Assembly: GCA_012516225.1 (NCBI GenBank)
Contig: JAAYWX010000055.1
Location: 1 to 14,130 of the forward strand
Direction of reading: 5' to 3'
DNA: 14,130 nucleotides
DNA from: Clostridiales bacterium
GTDB lineage: Bacteria; Bacillota; Clostridia; Oscillospirales; Oscillospiraceae
In this document: positions 1 through 7,480 of the stretch, one piece after another
Position numbering within the stretch: position 1 is the first letter of the stretch
Layout: each line of letters begins with the position of its first letter
The notes under the pieces: model-generated
The model's database searches: none
What the model was told of the DNA's origin: nothing
The model's input: only the letters and a program-made list of their open reading frames with translations
Translations under genes and position numbers: made by a program

Positions 1-537
1 GGTATACGCTATGGACTGAACATAGATGATTTGAAGAAGCTTAAGCCTGCATTTATTCCGAAAGTCGGAACCGTTACGGCAGGCAACGCCTCTCAGATGA
101 ACGACGCCGCCGCAGCTGTTCTTCTCATGAGCCGTGAAAAGGCCGATGAGCTTGGGCTTAAGCCCATAGCAAAGTTTGTTGCATATTCGGTTGCCGGCTG
201 TGAACCGGATTATATGGGTCTCGGCCCTGTATATGCGATTCCCAAGGTGCTTAAGCTTGCCGGCATGAAAATGGATGACATTGACGTATTTGAATTGAAT
301 GAAGCTTTTGCTTCCCAGGCGCTTGCGTGCATAAATGAACTCGGACTAAATAATCGCATGGATGATATAAACCCGCTGGGAGGGGCCATTGCTCTTGGGC
401 ACCCCCTTGGATGTACGGGCAGCTTCCTTACCTGCAAGCTTCTTTCCGAGCTTAAGCGCCGCGACAAAAAATACGGAATTGTTTCCATGTGCATAGGCGG
501 AGGTATGGGTGCGGCAGGCATCTTCGAGATGTGCTAA
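1..537 (+). CDS. Thiolase (acetyl-CoA acyltransferase), C-terminal part, 5' end outside window
   Basis: The frame is open from the first base and ends at TAA 535-537, giving about 178 residues, so roughly the last 45% of a normal ~390-residue thiolase is present. Thiolases cleave 3-ketoacyl-CoA with CoA, or condense two acyl-CoAs, through two cysteines and a histidine. The C-terminal signatures are intact: NEAFA near residue 100, GGAIALGHPLGCTGS carrying the catalytic histidine near residue 130, and CIGGGMGAAGIFE carrying the second catalytic cysteine near the end. The nucleophilic cysteine of the N-terminal half lies outside the window. The run VGTVTAGNASQMNDAAAAV is also typical of the family. 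Family membership is certain. Whether it works in biosynthesis or degradation, and on what chain length, cannot be told. It is followed by a 174-nt gap with a hairpin, so it may be a separate transcript from the next genes or the first part of the same operon. Confidence 0.95.
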   Translation, partial: GIRYGLNIDDLKKLKPAFIPKVGTVTAGNASQMNDAAAAVLLMSREKADELGLKPIAKFVAYSVAGCEPDYMGLGPVYAIPKVLKLAGMKMDDIDVFELNEAFASQALACINELGLNNRMDDINPLGGAIALGHPLGCTGSFLTCKLLSELKRRDKKYGIVSMCIGGGMGAAGIFEMC

Positions 538-627
538 GCGGCCCCGACAATCAAAATGCAAAATCTGTGCTTTGAGCATGTTGTGCCAGCTAACTCTCAA
601 AGCAAGGTTTTCAGATAGTAAAACTCC

Positions 628-692
628 TGCGAAGTTCCGTTGCCGGGTATTGCCGGAAATTCTCTCGCCGGTGATACCCGGTAAACTTCGTA
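628..692 (+). promoter_or_regulatory. Nested hairpin between thiolase and cooC-like gene
   Basis: Three stacked inverted repeats are visible: CGAAGTT 630-636 with AACTTCG 684-690, CCGGGTAT 643-650 with ATACCCGG 674-681, and CCGG 653-656 with CCGG 668-671, separated by small internal loops. The tail TATTTT (691-696) is too poor in T for a confident terminator. The structure ends five bases before the GGAAAGGG ribosome binding site of the next gene, so it may act as a weak terminator, an RNA-processing or stability element, or a control element for the genes downstream. The rest of 538-705 shows no gene and no convincing promoter. Confidence 0.55.
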
Positions 693-711
693 TTTTGGAA
701 AGGGCATGCCA

Positions 712-1473
712 ATGGGAAATACAGTTATAACTGTGGCCGGAAAAGGCGGAGTCGGAAAGACTTCAATATCGGCGGCTATTGTACGACAGCTTGTAAAAAG
801 TTATCCAAATGCAAGAATCCTTGCTATTGATGCAGATCCGGCGGTAGGTCTTGCCACTGCGCTGGATATTGATGTCAAACAGACAATAGATGACATCCGC
901 AAGGCAATTGTGGAGTCCGGAGAAGGCGACAGGGAGAAAAAACGGTCTATCGAGCTTCTTGGAGAGGTTCGCTTCCGGGTTATTGATGCCATGGTGGAAA
1001 AAGACGGGTTTGCCTTTATAGCAGTAGGCAGGCCGGAGGCGGCGGGCTGCTTTTGCGGCGTCAATTCGTATCTGAAAGAAATAATAAGCATTTTCTCGGA
1101 AGACTTTGATTTTGTGGTTATAGACGGAGAAGCGGGATTAGAACAGATCAACCGTAGAGTGATGGAGAAGGTAACACATCTGATTCTTGTTACCGATCCA
1201 AGCAAAAAAGGCATAAACGTGCTCAAAACCATAAGAAAAATTGCCGACGAATTTGTTATGTATGAGAAAATCGGTGCGATTGTAAACCGCATAAACGACA
1301 AGAACCTTATAAGGGAGATAAATACGGGAGACATTCCGGTACTGGCTTATATTCCAGATGATGAAGAGCTGAGGCTAAAGGATATTCAGGGAGAAAATAT
1401 CTTTAATCTGCCGGATAGCTCGAAATTGGTTTCTGGTGTTCAAGAAGCACTTGAAGCCATGGGAATTGTTTAG
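712..1473 (+). CDS. cooC: CooC-type nickel-insertion ATPase (MinD/ArsA-like P-loop family)
   Basis: A 253-residue P-loop ATPase. The deviant Walker A motif GKGGVGKTS lies at residues 10-18, the nucleotide-site aspartates follow in IDADPA, and the switch II region reads VIDGEAGLEQINRR, close to the D-x-EAG-x-E pattern of CooC. Most telling is CFC at about residues 113-115 after GRPEAAG. CooC proteins carry this CxC in the same place and bind Ni or Zn with it across the dimer, using ATP to help load the nickel site of carbon monoxide dehydrogenase (AcsF does so for acetyl-CoA synthase). No CODH catalytic gene is in the window. The start at ATG 712 is preferred because GGAAAGGG at 697-704 is 7 bases upstream; ATG 706 in the same frame is too close. 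It ends 10 bases before the next gene. The family call is firm; the client enzyme is unknown. Confidence 0.85.
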   Translation: MGNTVITVAGKGGVGKTSISAAIVRQLVKSYPNARILAIDADPAVGLATALDIDVKQTIDDIRKAIVESGEGDREKKRSIELLGEVRFRVIDAMVEKDGFAFIAVGRPEAAGCFCGVNSYLKEIISIFSEDFDFVVIDGEAGLEQINRRVMEKVTHLILVTDPSKKGINVLKTIRKIADEFVMYEKIGAIVNRINDKNLIREINTGDIPVLAYIPDDEELRLKDIQGENIFNLPDSSKLVSGVQEALEAMGIV

Positions 1474-1483
1474 GGATGGTGAT

Positions 1484-2707
1484 GTGAAGGTGAAAGATCT
1501 GAAACATCTGTACTATTTTGAAAAGCTGCTCGAAGAAGCGAATAACGAGCTGGTGCGGCAGGCAAAGAATGAAGGGGGAATTGCCCTCGGGTATACCTGC
1601 TTTCATATGCCGGAGGTACTCCTCAATATTGGAAAGTGCTTCTCGGTAAGACTCAGAGCGCCTCAGATGGGGTCAATGGAAATCGCTACATACTATATGT
1701 CAAACGGAAGCTGCGAATATTGCCGCGCTCTCCTTGAGAGGGCAATGGAGGGGAGCTACAAATTTCTTGATGCAATGGCGGGAGTTGATGCCTGCGAGGC
1801 AATGAACCGCTGCATGGAGAATATGGAGCTTCTTAAGATAAATGACCCTGAAAAGAAAAATTTTTTCTGGACAAATGTTGATGTACCGTACTCTGACGAT
1901 GAGGATTGCGTCAGGCACCTTACGGAACAGCTAAGGAGAAAGATTTTACATCCTTTGCATGATAAATTCGGCGTTGACATATCGGAAAGCGAAATTCGCA
2001 AAGCTGTTGCCGAACACAACGAAGTCTGCAGGCTGATTACTGAAATCGGAGAATTCCGCAAAATTGAAAATCCTGTAAGCACCGGATATGAGTTTCATGT
2101 CCTGACCTTGGCAACCTATGTCTGTCCCAAGTATCTCATCATAGACAAATTGAGGGAAACCCTTGAGGAACTTAAATCGCGCGAACCTGATAAGAAAAAG
2201 AAATTTCGCGTCAAGGTGGTTATGGTCGGCTCAGAGGTGGATGACCCGGATCTTATAAAGCTTATTGAGGATACGGGAGCGCTTGTGGTTGCAGACAGAT
2301 TCTGCTATGGCAGTTTTCCGGGACGCCAGCAGATCGTTCTTAATGACAGCGAAGATGTGCTAACCCAGATAGTCCGCAAAAATTTGAAAGAAACCGAGTG
2401 CCCCCGACACTGTGCGCTTCACAAAATCAAGTACAGATATGACAGGGCCGCTCAGCTCTTTGAAGAATTCCACGCCGATGGAATCATATATGAGCAGATG
2501 AAGTTCTGCACATATTGGTCGTATGAACGGACTTTGGCAAGTCATGTAATCAGCGAAGAATACGAAATACCGACCCTTTCCATCGACAGGCCTTACCGCA
2601 GCGGAATGAGCGGACAGCTTCGTACCAGGGTACAGGCTTTTGTGGAAAGCTTGGAGATCAAAAAGATTAAAGCCAGGCAAGGTTTGAAGAGGCAGGGGGA
2701 GGAGTGA
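1484..2707 (+). CDS. 2-hydroxyacyl-CoA dehydratase/benzoyl-CoA reductase family subunit (HgdB/BcrC-like)
   Basis: About 407 residues, the usual length for this family. These subunits pair with a second one, bind a [4Fe-4S] cluster and use single high-energy electrons to dehydrate 2-hydroxyacyl-CoA or reduce aromatic acyl-CoA. Family landmarks are present in order: GYTCFHMPEVLLNIG near 36-50, GSCEYC at 75-80, VDACEAMNR at 101-109, RVKVVMVGSEVDDPDLIKLIE near 242-262, and the C-terminal block KFCTYW (Cys342) followed by EIPTLSIDRP and GQLRTRVQAF. By family comparison, Cys77 or 80, Cys104 and Cys342 are the likely cluster ligands. GTG 1484 is preferred as start (AGGG at 1472-1475 upstream). GTG 1490, and GTG 1436 which would overlap cooC by 38 bases, are alternatives. 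Substrate unknown; the sequence does not separate dehydratase from reductase. Confidence 0.88.
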   Translation: MKVKDLKHLYYFEKLLEEANNELVRQAKNEGGIALGYTCFHMPEVLLNIGKCFSVRLRAPQMGSMEIATYYMSNGSCEYCRALLERAMEGSYKFLDAMAGVDACEAMNRCMENMELLKINDPEKKNFFWTNVDVPYSDDEDCVRHLTEQLRRKILHPLHDKFGVDISESEIRKAVAEHNEVCRLITEIGEFRKIENPVSTGYEFHVLTLATYVCPKYLIIDKLRETLEELKSREPDKKKKFRVKVVMVGSEVDDPDLIKLIEDTGALVVADRFCYGSFPGRQQIVLNDSEDVLTQIVRKNLKETECPRHCALHKIKYRYDRAAQLFEEFHADGIIYEQMKFCTYWSYERTLASHVISEEYEIPTLSIDRPYRSGMSGQLRTRVQAFVESLEIKKIKARQGLKRQGEE

Positions 2708-2709
2708 TC

Positions 2710-4284
2710 ATGGCGTACAACGCAAAGACCGGAAAGGGTTTGGGGCGGTTTTACAGTGCAAATCACAGAGCATTTACTCACCGTGAATGGAAAGGAGTTG
2801 CTGATACCTTATACGATTTTGGGCGCTGGCTAAAGCTTTATTCCTTTATAACGGTAAAACTTGGAGTTCATCCTATTCTTATGATTAAAGCAATGAAGCG
2901 GTATAGGTGGATGATTTCATACCTGACAGCCGCCAACATGATAGATAGGCATACAATGGGGCTGCGCGGCAAAGAGCTCAGATATACCCATGAAGAATTC
3001 TATCCCATTATGCGATACACGATTATAAAACTGCGGGATATAATCGTTCGCGATGCGCATTTGCGCCCTAAGAGCAAGCGGGCGGCGAAGCTGCGCGCCA
3101 ACACCGTTATGTTTGACGAAATGACTCCGTCCATTATAATGGCAGGATTTCCAACGGTGAACTGGCTTGATATAGGAATGTTCACAATTGGCGAACCGGG
3201 AGAGGTAGACCAGTTTGCAAATCTCTATTATATCGATGTTATTGAACGCTATGGAATGCCTGCGGACGTATGCCCATTGCCGGCAGCCGAGGCGGGGGTT
3301 GCTGTTGTAAACGACTATCCGATAGTCGGCTCTTGCTATATTACAAGCTCCATGCCCTGTGACGGCTCAATAGGACAGACGACTTTTCTGGTGCGCTATT
3401 TAAAGGATAAGAATATCGATGTTTTCCAGATAACGCCTCCGCAGCGCTTCAACGAGCCAGAAGTTCAGGAGTACGCAGTTGCCAATCTTAAAAAATGTAT
3501 AGAGTTTATTGAGAACAAGATGAATGTCAAGTGGGATTGGGATGCCTTCTGGGAAGGCGCGAAAATGTACAACGAAACCACCAAATACATAATGAACAAA
3601 TGGGACATTAACTGCACTGACTATCCTCAGGTATGTGGCGCGGCACAGGCGCTTCACAGAGAATATGAGTTTCAGGAGGTCGCCTGCCTTGATCCTTACT
3701 TTGTCAAGAACGACAGAAAAGTTGACAAGATGATGATGAAGGGATATAGGCAAGACGTTAAGAATGACGCAAACAAGCCGAGATACCGCGCAATAGTGTG
3801 GGCTTGTCCTGCACACTACTATACAAACTTTACCTATTGGGCTCAGCATTGTTGGGGAGTTAAAACGCTTGTGGATATGGAATGCATGCTCAGCTACCAT
3901 ATGTTCCATATTGGCGATAAGGAACAGGCAATGATTGATATGGCAAAGAGCTATGAGCGCATGATGATGAGATCCCACACAAACGGAGGATACATAAACT
4001 CGCTCGATGAATGCTGGAAAATGTGCGAAAAATTCAATGCCGATATCGTAATCATGTACGATCATGTTTCATGCAAAAACGTCGGCTGTCTGCACGGGTT
4101 GTATGAAGATCAGGCTCGAGAGCACGGAGTGCACCTCATATGGGTGCCTCATGACCTTATGGACACAAGGACAGTGTCAAGAAAAGCAATGCGCGACTCT
4201 TTCAACAACTATATGTTCAATGTCTTTAGGGCAAAACCGCTTGACCCGACACTGGTCGACTACGAAGACGCCCTTACATGGTAG
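2710..4284 (+). CDS. Second, unusually long subunit of the 2-hydroxyacyl-CoA dehydratase/benzoyl-CoA reductase family
   Basis: About 524 residues, clearly longer than the ~380-480 usual for HgdA/HadB/BcrB subunits, and divergent. It begins two bases after the previous stop, behind a GGGAGG site at 2697-2702; GTG 2704 in frame would overlap that stop but lacks spacing. Family-like segments are NDYPIVGSCYITSSMPCDGS (201-220), PRYRAIVWACPAHYY (357-371) followed by a GVKTLVDMEC segment, and DIVIMYDHVSCKNVGC (445-460), which sits where the family has its last cluster cysteine. At least 14 cysteines are present; Cys188, 209/217 and 455/460 are candidate [4Fe-4S] ligands, but the exact set is a guess. 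The first ~130 residues are basic, aromatic-rich and not recognised. It most likely forms the heterodimer with the preceding subunit and is reduced by the activator encoded next. Confidence 0.8.
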   Translation: MAYNAKTGKGLGRFYSANHRAFTHREWKGVADTLYDFGRWLKLYSFITVKLGVHPILMIKAMKRYRWMISYLTAANMIDRHTMGLRGKELRYTHEEFYPIMRYTIIKLRDIIVRDAHLRPKSKRAAKLRANTVMFDEMTPSIIMAGFPTVNWLDIGMFTIGEPGEVDQFANLYYIDVIERYGMPADVCPLPAAEAGVAVVNDYPIVGSCYITSSMPCDGSIGQTTFLVRYLKDKNIDVFQITPPQRFNEPEVQEYAVANLKKCIEFIENKMNVKWDWDAFWEGAKMYNETTKYIMNKWDINCTDYPQVCGAAQALHREYEFQEVACLDPYFVKNDRKVDKMMMKGYRQDVKNDANKPRYRAIVWACPAHYYTNFTYWAQHCWGVKTLVDMECMLSYHMFHIGDKEQAMIDMAKSYERMMMRSHTNGGYINSLDECWKMCEKFNADIVIMYDHVSCKNVGCLHGLYEDQAREHGVHLIWVPHDLMDTRTVSRKAMRDSFNNYMFNVFRAKPLDPTLVDYEDALTW

Positions 4285-4298
4285 AAGGAGAGACAGGT

Positions 4299-5096
4299 AT
4301 GAAATATTTCGGTGGATGCGATGTAGGTTCTACCTATACGAAATGCGTTATTCTCCAAGAAAACGGCGAAATCGTCAGTTCCGTTACAATTAGAAGTAAG
4401 ATCAACTCAGAACTGAGCGCCTGGGCGGCCCTTGACCAGGCTATTGCCCAAGTCGCTGAAATTTCCAAGCCCAGCGATCTGGCATACCTTATCGGAACGG
4501 GATACGGCCGCAACAAGGTTCCTTTTGCGGACGAGAACATTTCCGAAATTTCCTGCCATGCAATGGGAGTGCATGTTACAAACCCGAATGTTAAAGCGAT
4601 TATTGACATTGGCGGACAGGATGTTAAGGGAATTTCAATAGATAAGGACGGAACGGTTGCCTCTTTTGCAATGAATGATAAATGCGCCGCCGGTACAGGA
4701 CGTTTTTTTGAAGCTATGGCAAATGCCTTTGAGATGAGCATAGAAGAATTTTCAAAACTCTCGCTTTCTGCCAAAAACACTATTCCAATTACAGCCCAGT
4801 GTACGGTTTTTGCGGAAAGCGAAGTCATCACGCTGGTCGGTGAGGGAAAGCCGCGCGATGAAATTGCCGCCGGAATACAGCTTGCGGTTGCGAAACGTTG
4901 CTTCGTTATGGCAAAAAAGGCAGGCGCAAAAGACAGCATAACACTTACAGGCGGCTGTGCCAAAAATGAAGGACTTAAAAAAGCGATAGAAGATGTTCTG
5001 AAAATAAAGGTAATTGAGCTGAGCATAGACCCGCAGCTTATGGGAGCACTGGGTGCGGCAGAATTTGCCCGTCAAAAGGGTATGGATAAGGAGTAA
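4299..5096 (+). CDS. hgdC: ATP-dependent activator of 2-hydroxyacyl-CoA dehydratase (BadF/BcrA/HgdC family)
   Basis: A 265-residue ASKHA-fold ATPase. It forms a homodimer with one shared [4Fe-4S] cluster and injects an electron into the dehydratase at the cost of ATP. Visible motifs are phosphate-1 GGCDVGSTYTK at the N-terminus, DIGGQDVKGI near 103-112, NDKCAAGTGRFFE with Cys129, AQCTVFAESE with Cys168, and the adenosine motif LTGGCAKNEGL near 216-225. Cys129 and Cys168 are 39 residues apart, the same spacing as the two cluster ligands (127 and 166) of the Acidaminococcus enzyme. Only one such gene is present, as in dehydratase systems; class I benzoyl-CoA reductase needs two paralogues. The start at ATG 4299 has AGAAGGAG 8 bases upstream. 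ATG 4278 overlaps the preceding stop, lacks a site and would add 7 residues. The family call is very secure. Confidence 0.95.
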   Translation: MKYFGGCDVGSTYTKCVILQENGEIVSSVTIRSKINSELSAWAALDQAIAQVAEISKPSDLAYLIGTGYGRNKVPFADENISEISCHAMGVHVTNPNVKAIIDIGGQDVKGISIDKDGTVASFAMNDKCAAGTGRFFEAMANAFEMSIEEFSKLSLSAKNTIPITAQCTVFAESEVITLVGEGKPRDEIAAGIQLAVAKRCFVMAKKAGAKDSITLTGGCAKNEGLKKAIEDVLKIKVIELSIDPQLMGALGAAEFARQKGMDKE

Positions 5097-5100
5097 GTGC

Positions 5101-5256
5101 ATGGCTTGGTATTGGATCGTTGCAATCGTTATCTGCGCATTGTTTATTGTTGCGTTTATTGTCTATATAACCAACGCGGATATGAAAATTATAGAAATAA
5201 TTTACAATAAGCTTCTTGCTTTTCATGACAGCAAGGATGTCAGTGAAAAAATATAA
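5101..5256 (+). CDS. 51-residue single-pass membrane protein, function unknown
   Basis: ATG 5101 follows AAGGAG with 7-base spacing, four bases after the activator stop, and the frame closes at TAA 5254-5256, sharing one base with the next ATG. The product starts MAWYW and has one strongly hydrophobic stretch at about residues 4-23, made of Ile, Val, Ala, Phe and Tyr. A short polar tail rich in Lys, Asp and Glu follows. No cysteine pair, lipobox or known domain is seen apart from one Cys at 12 inside the membrane segment. The site, spacing and coupling argue that it is truly translated. It might anchor the cluster's soluble enzymes to the membrane, but that is a guess from position only. Confidence 0.65.
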   Translation: MAWYWIVAIVICALFIVAFIVYITNADMKIIEIIYNKLLAFHDSKDVSEKI

Positions 5257-5975
5257 TGAAAATCTATGACGAAATAATTATAAGGACAAAAGAATTGCTT
5301 TCAGACAGCAAAATGCGGGTTTTTGAATACAACCCTAATTATACGGCAAAAATCGGCAAAAAGAACGAGATGATTCTTGTGCGGGATGCCGCTTATGAAA
5401 TGGGAGAAGGTTCGTTGCCCAGTGTATCATATGTAGCAATAACCGATAACGGGAAACTTGTCGAGGGAGACCGAATTTTTCTTTTTGGAAAAGATCTTCC
5501 TGAAATTAAGCAAAGTTCGCCCTTTGCGAGGATTGCTGTTCTGCTTACTGATAACATCTTGGAAGAGGGAGAGCAAGGGGCATATTCAATCATTAAAGCC
5601 ATTGAGCTGAAAAAATATGATGTTTTCCCTGAAGGCTATATGATACGGGTTTCGGCGCTTTCCAACCGCGAACAGGTGCGTGTTTCCCGAAACGCGCTGA
5701 AAAACGGATTGAATTTTGAGCAGATCGGCAATCTTTTTATAAGCAAATATAAAGAAAATAAGCATGTGAAAGCCGTAACTATGATTTTTGTTACTTTGCC
5801 GGATGCTCCCTATGCGGAGCTTGAGCATCTGGCGGATGAAAGCGGAAAAATTACAAGGGCGCTTAACCATATTATAGCGGATTTTAAAATGAATTGCCGT
5901 GCCTGTGAATGGAAACCGGTATGCGACAAAGTCGAAGGCATGAAAGAATTGCATTCAAAAATGGCAAGGCAGTAG
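5256..5975 (+). CDS. Stand-alone protein resembling the middle domain of acetyl-CoA synthase (AcsB/CdhC)
   Basis: 239 residues. From memory of the Moorella AcsB sequence, the region YDEIII, then ITDNGKLVEGDRI, YMIRVSALS, VRVSRNALKNGLNFEQIGN and VKAVTMIFVT runs parallel to AcsB from its YDKIVQ segment through its LRVSKDAVAKGF and VQVTIFTD segments, ahead of the A-cluster. The order and spacing agree. It ends with NCRACEWKPVC: Cys214, Cys217 and Cys223 form C-x2-C-x5-C, where AcsB has the first cysteines of its A-cluster [4Fe-4S] site. The nickel-site and C-terminal domain of AcsB is missing, so acetyl-CoA synthase activity is not expected. A role in metal-cluster handling or as a protein-interaction partner is possible. 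The ATG overlaps the previous stop by one base with no strong ribosome site, suggesting translational coupling. The resemblance was judged by eye. Confidence 0.6.
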   Translation: MKIYDEIIIRTKELLSDSKMRVFEYNPNYTAKIGKKNEMILVRDAAYEMGEGSLPSVSYVAITDNGKLVEGDRIFLFGKDLPEIKQSSPFARIAVLLTDNILEEGEQGAYSIIKAIELKKYDVFPEGYMIRVSALSNREQVRVSRNALKNGLNFEQIGNLFISKYKENKHVKAVTMIFVTLPDAPYAELEHLADESGKITRALNHIIADFKMNCRACEWKPVCDKVEGMKELHSKMARQ

Positions 5976-5998
5976 AAACTTTGTGAAACCTGCGTCTG

Positions 5999-6040
5999 CC
6001 TTATGAAATATTGCCCCCGTAGTTTTGCAAGCCCATAAGG
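5999..6040 (+). other. Weak hairpin in the gap before the CoA-transferase gene
   Basis: CCTTATG at 5999-6005 is the exact reverse complement of CATAAGG at 6034-6040, with a 28-base interval containing a smaller TTGC/GCAA pair. No T-tract follows, so it is not a clear terminator. I saw no convincing promoter in 5976-6081, so the CoA-transferase may be transcribed from upstream. Confidence 0.3.
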
Positions 6041-6081
6041 AAAAGACCGGTTAACAAATATTTTAAGGATGGAGGATGGTT

Positions 6082-7419
6082 ATGTTGGATTGGAGAGAAC
6101 ATTATAAAACACATCTCACCACAGATGAAGTAGTTGCTAAAGCCATCAAACCCGGCGATATCATATGGATGGGGCAGGGACCGGAAATCCCGTATACGAT
6201 GCTTAACGAGATCTATGCACACAAGGAAGATTATCATGATGTAACTTTTTTGTATAACGTTGCAACCTCGCCTTTCGACATGCTTTTTGATCACGACAGC
6301 AAAAAACATTTTCGCCTGATAAGTTTCTTCAACCTTCCGCTTGAACGCATGTCGGGCGAAATGGGAATTTTGGAATACCATAGCTGTGGATACGATCATC
6401 TTGACGACGGAATCTTTGCTTACAACTGTAATACTGTTGCCATACACGTTTGCCCTCCAGACAAAGACGGCTGGTGCAATGTGGGACACTATGGCGTTTC
6501 AACCACTTCTCTGGTTGTAAATGACCCGCGCATTACCAAAAAAATCGGCTATATCGATGCGACAGGGCTATACCCAATCCCCGGCGAACACAAGGATGTC
6601 GCCGTACATATCAGCGAATTTGACTATATTGTGGAGTGCAATACAGAACCGATTGAAATTCCTCCTTCTCCTCCTACACAGGTCGATAAGGATATCGCTG
6701 CCCAGATAATTCCGTACATCAAAAAAGGCGACAAACTCCAAGTGGGATACGGAGGTTTGGGCGATGAAATTCTTGCACACCTGCACGGCGTAGGACCGCT
6801 TGAGGTTTATACGGAAGTTTGCTGTGACGCTATGCTGGATTTGGTTGAGGACGGTACTCTTACAAAAGTTCAGGCATGCAGTCCGGCCTGCTGTACGGAA
6901 CGCTTTTTCAAGTTCCTTTCTATCGATCCCAGAATTAAGCTTCTCCCGCGGGACAGAATGATCGAGCTGTTCGAAGTTGCCAAACAGGAAAATATTGTTG
7001 CAATAAACTGCACTCTGATGGTGGACCTTCTCGGGCAGGCTTGCTCGGAAGCGCAGGGGCTCAAACCATACAGCGGAGCGGGCGGTTCATTTGCATACAT
7101 TTATGGCGCAATGCGCTCTAAGGGCGGACGCAGTTTTCTGTGCCTGCGCTCTACATACAAGGATGAGGAGGGCAAAAGACACAGCAGCATAGTTCCATGG
7201 CTTCCTGAAGGATCCATAGTAACAACGCCTAAAAATGCGCAGATGTATATTGTTACAGAATACGGCGTTGCCGATGTGTATTTGAAAACGATGAAGGATC
7301 GTATAAGAGCAATTATCAAAATCGCTCATCCCGATTATCGTCTGCAGCTAAAAGAGCAGATATGCACTACTCCGCTTATGTGGGAGGATGATTTTGAAGG
7401 TGTAGATCTTTTTAATTAA
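6082..7419 (+). CDS. CoA-transferase of the acetyl-CoA hydrolase/4-hydroxybutyrate CoA-transferase family
   Basis: 445 residues, the normal length for Cat1/Cat2/AbfT-type enzymes, which move CoA between an acyl-CoA and a carboxylic acid through a glutamyl-CoA intermediate. VGYGGLGDEIL (221-231) matches the conserved glycine-rich loop. EVYTEVCCDAMLDLVE (241-256) carries the presumed catalytic glutamate (Glu245), followed by GGSFAYIYGAMRSKGGRS (334-351), SSIVPWLPEGSIVTT and YIVTEYGVA (389-397), all hallmarks of the C-terminal lobe. ATG 6082 is preferred: GGAGG 6071-6075 is 6 bases upstream of it but abuts ATG 6076 directly. In this cluster it probably activates or deactivates the acid substrate of the dehydratase. 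The family is secure, the acyl specificity is not. The characterised leucine and phenylalanine dehydratase systems use a different (class III) CoA-transferase. Confidence 0.92.
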   Translation: MLDWREHYKTHLTTDEVVAKAIKPGDIIWMGQGPEIPYTMLNEIYAHKEDYHDVTFLYNVATSPFDMLFDHDSKKHFRLISFFNLPLERMSGEMGILEYHSCGYDHLDDGIFAYNCNTVAIHVCPPDKDGWCNVGHYGVSTTSLVVNDPRITKKIGYIDATGLYPIPGEHKDVAVHISEFDYIVECNTEPIEIPPSPPTQVDKDIAAQIIPYIKKGDKLQVGYGGLGDEILAHLHGVGPLEVYTEVCCDAMLDLVEDGTLTKVQACSPACCTERFFKFLSIDPRIKLLPRDRMIELFEVAKQENIVAINCTLMVDLLGQACSEAQGLKPYSGAGGSFAYIYGAMRSKGGRSFLCLRSTYKDEEGKRHSSIVPWLPEGSIVTTPKNAQMYIVTEYGVADVYLKTMKDRIRAIIKIAHPDYRLQLKEQICTTPLMWEDDFEGVDLFN

Positions 7420-7480
7420 AAATTAGAATAAAAATTGGATAAGGAGAACTTTTCAGTAAAGTCAAAGGTAGCAATGGAAA

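Noticed and set aside
1484..5096. True class I benzoyl-CoA reductase (BcrABCD)
   Set aside because: Class I enzymes need two activator-type ATPase paralogues (BcrA and BcrD); only one is present, and no ring-cleavage pathway genes are in view. The general family name is kept instead.
5256..5975. A functional acetyl-CoA synthase
   Set aside because: The protein is 239 residues against ~730 for AcsB and lacks the C-terminal domain holding the nickel site, so only domain resemblance is claimed.
7409..7422. TTTTTAATTAAAAA palindrome at the CoA-transferase stop codon
   Set aside because: A pure A/T palindrome has little pairing stability and overlaps the coding end; the GC-rich hairpin at 7481 is the real terminator.
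7441..7447. AAGGAGA ribosome-site-like sequence after the CoA-transferase gene
   Set aside because: No start codon with a usable frame follows at proper spacing before the terminator.
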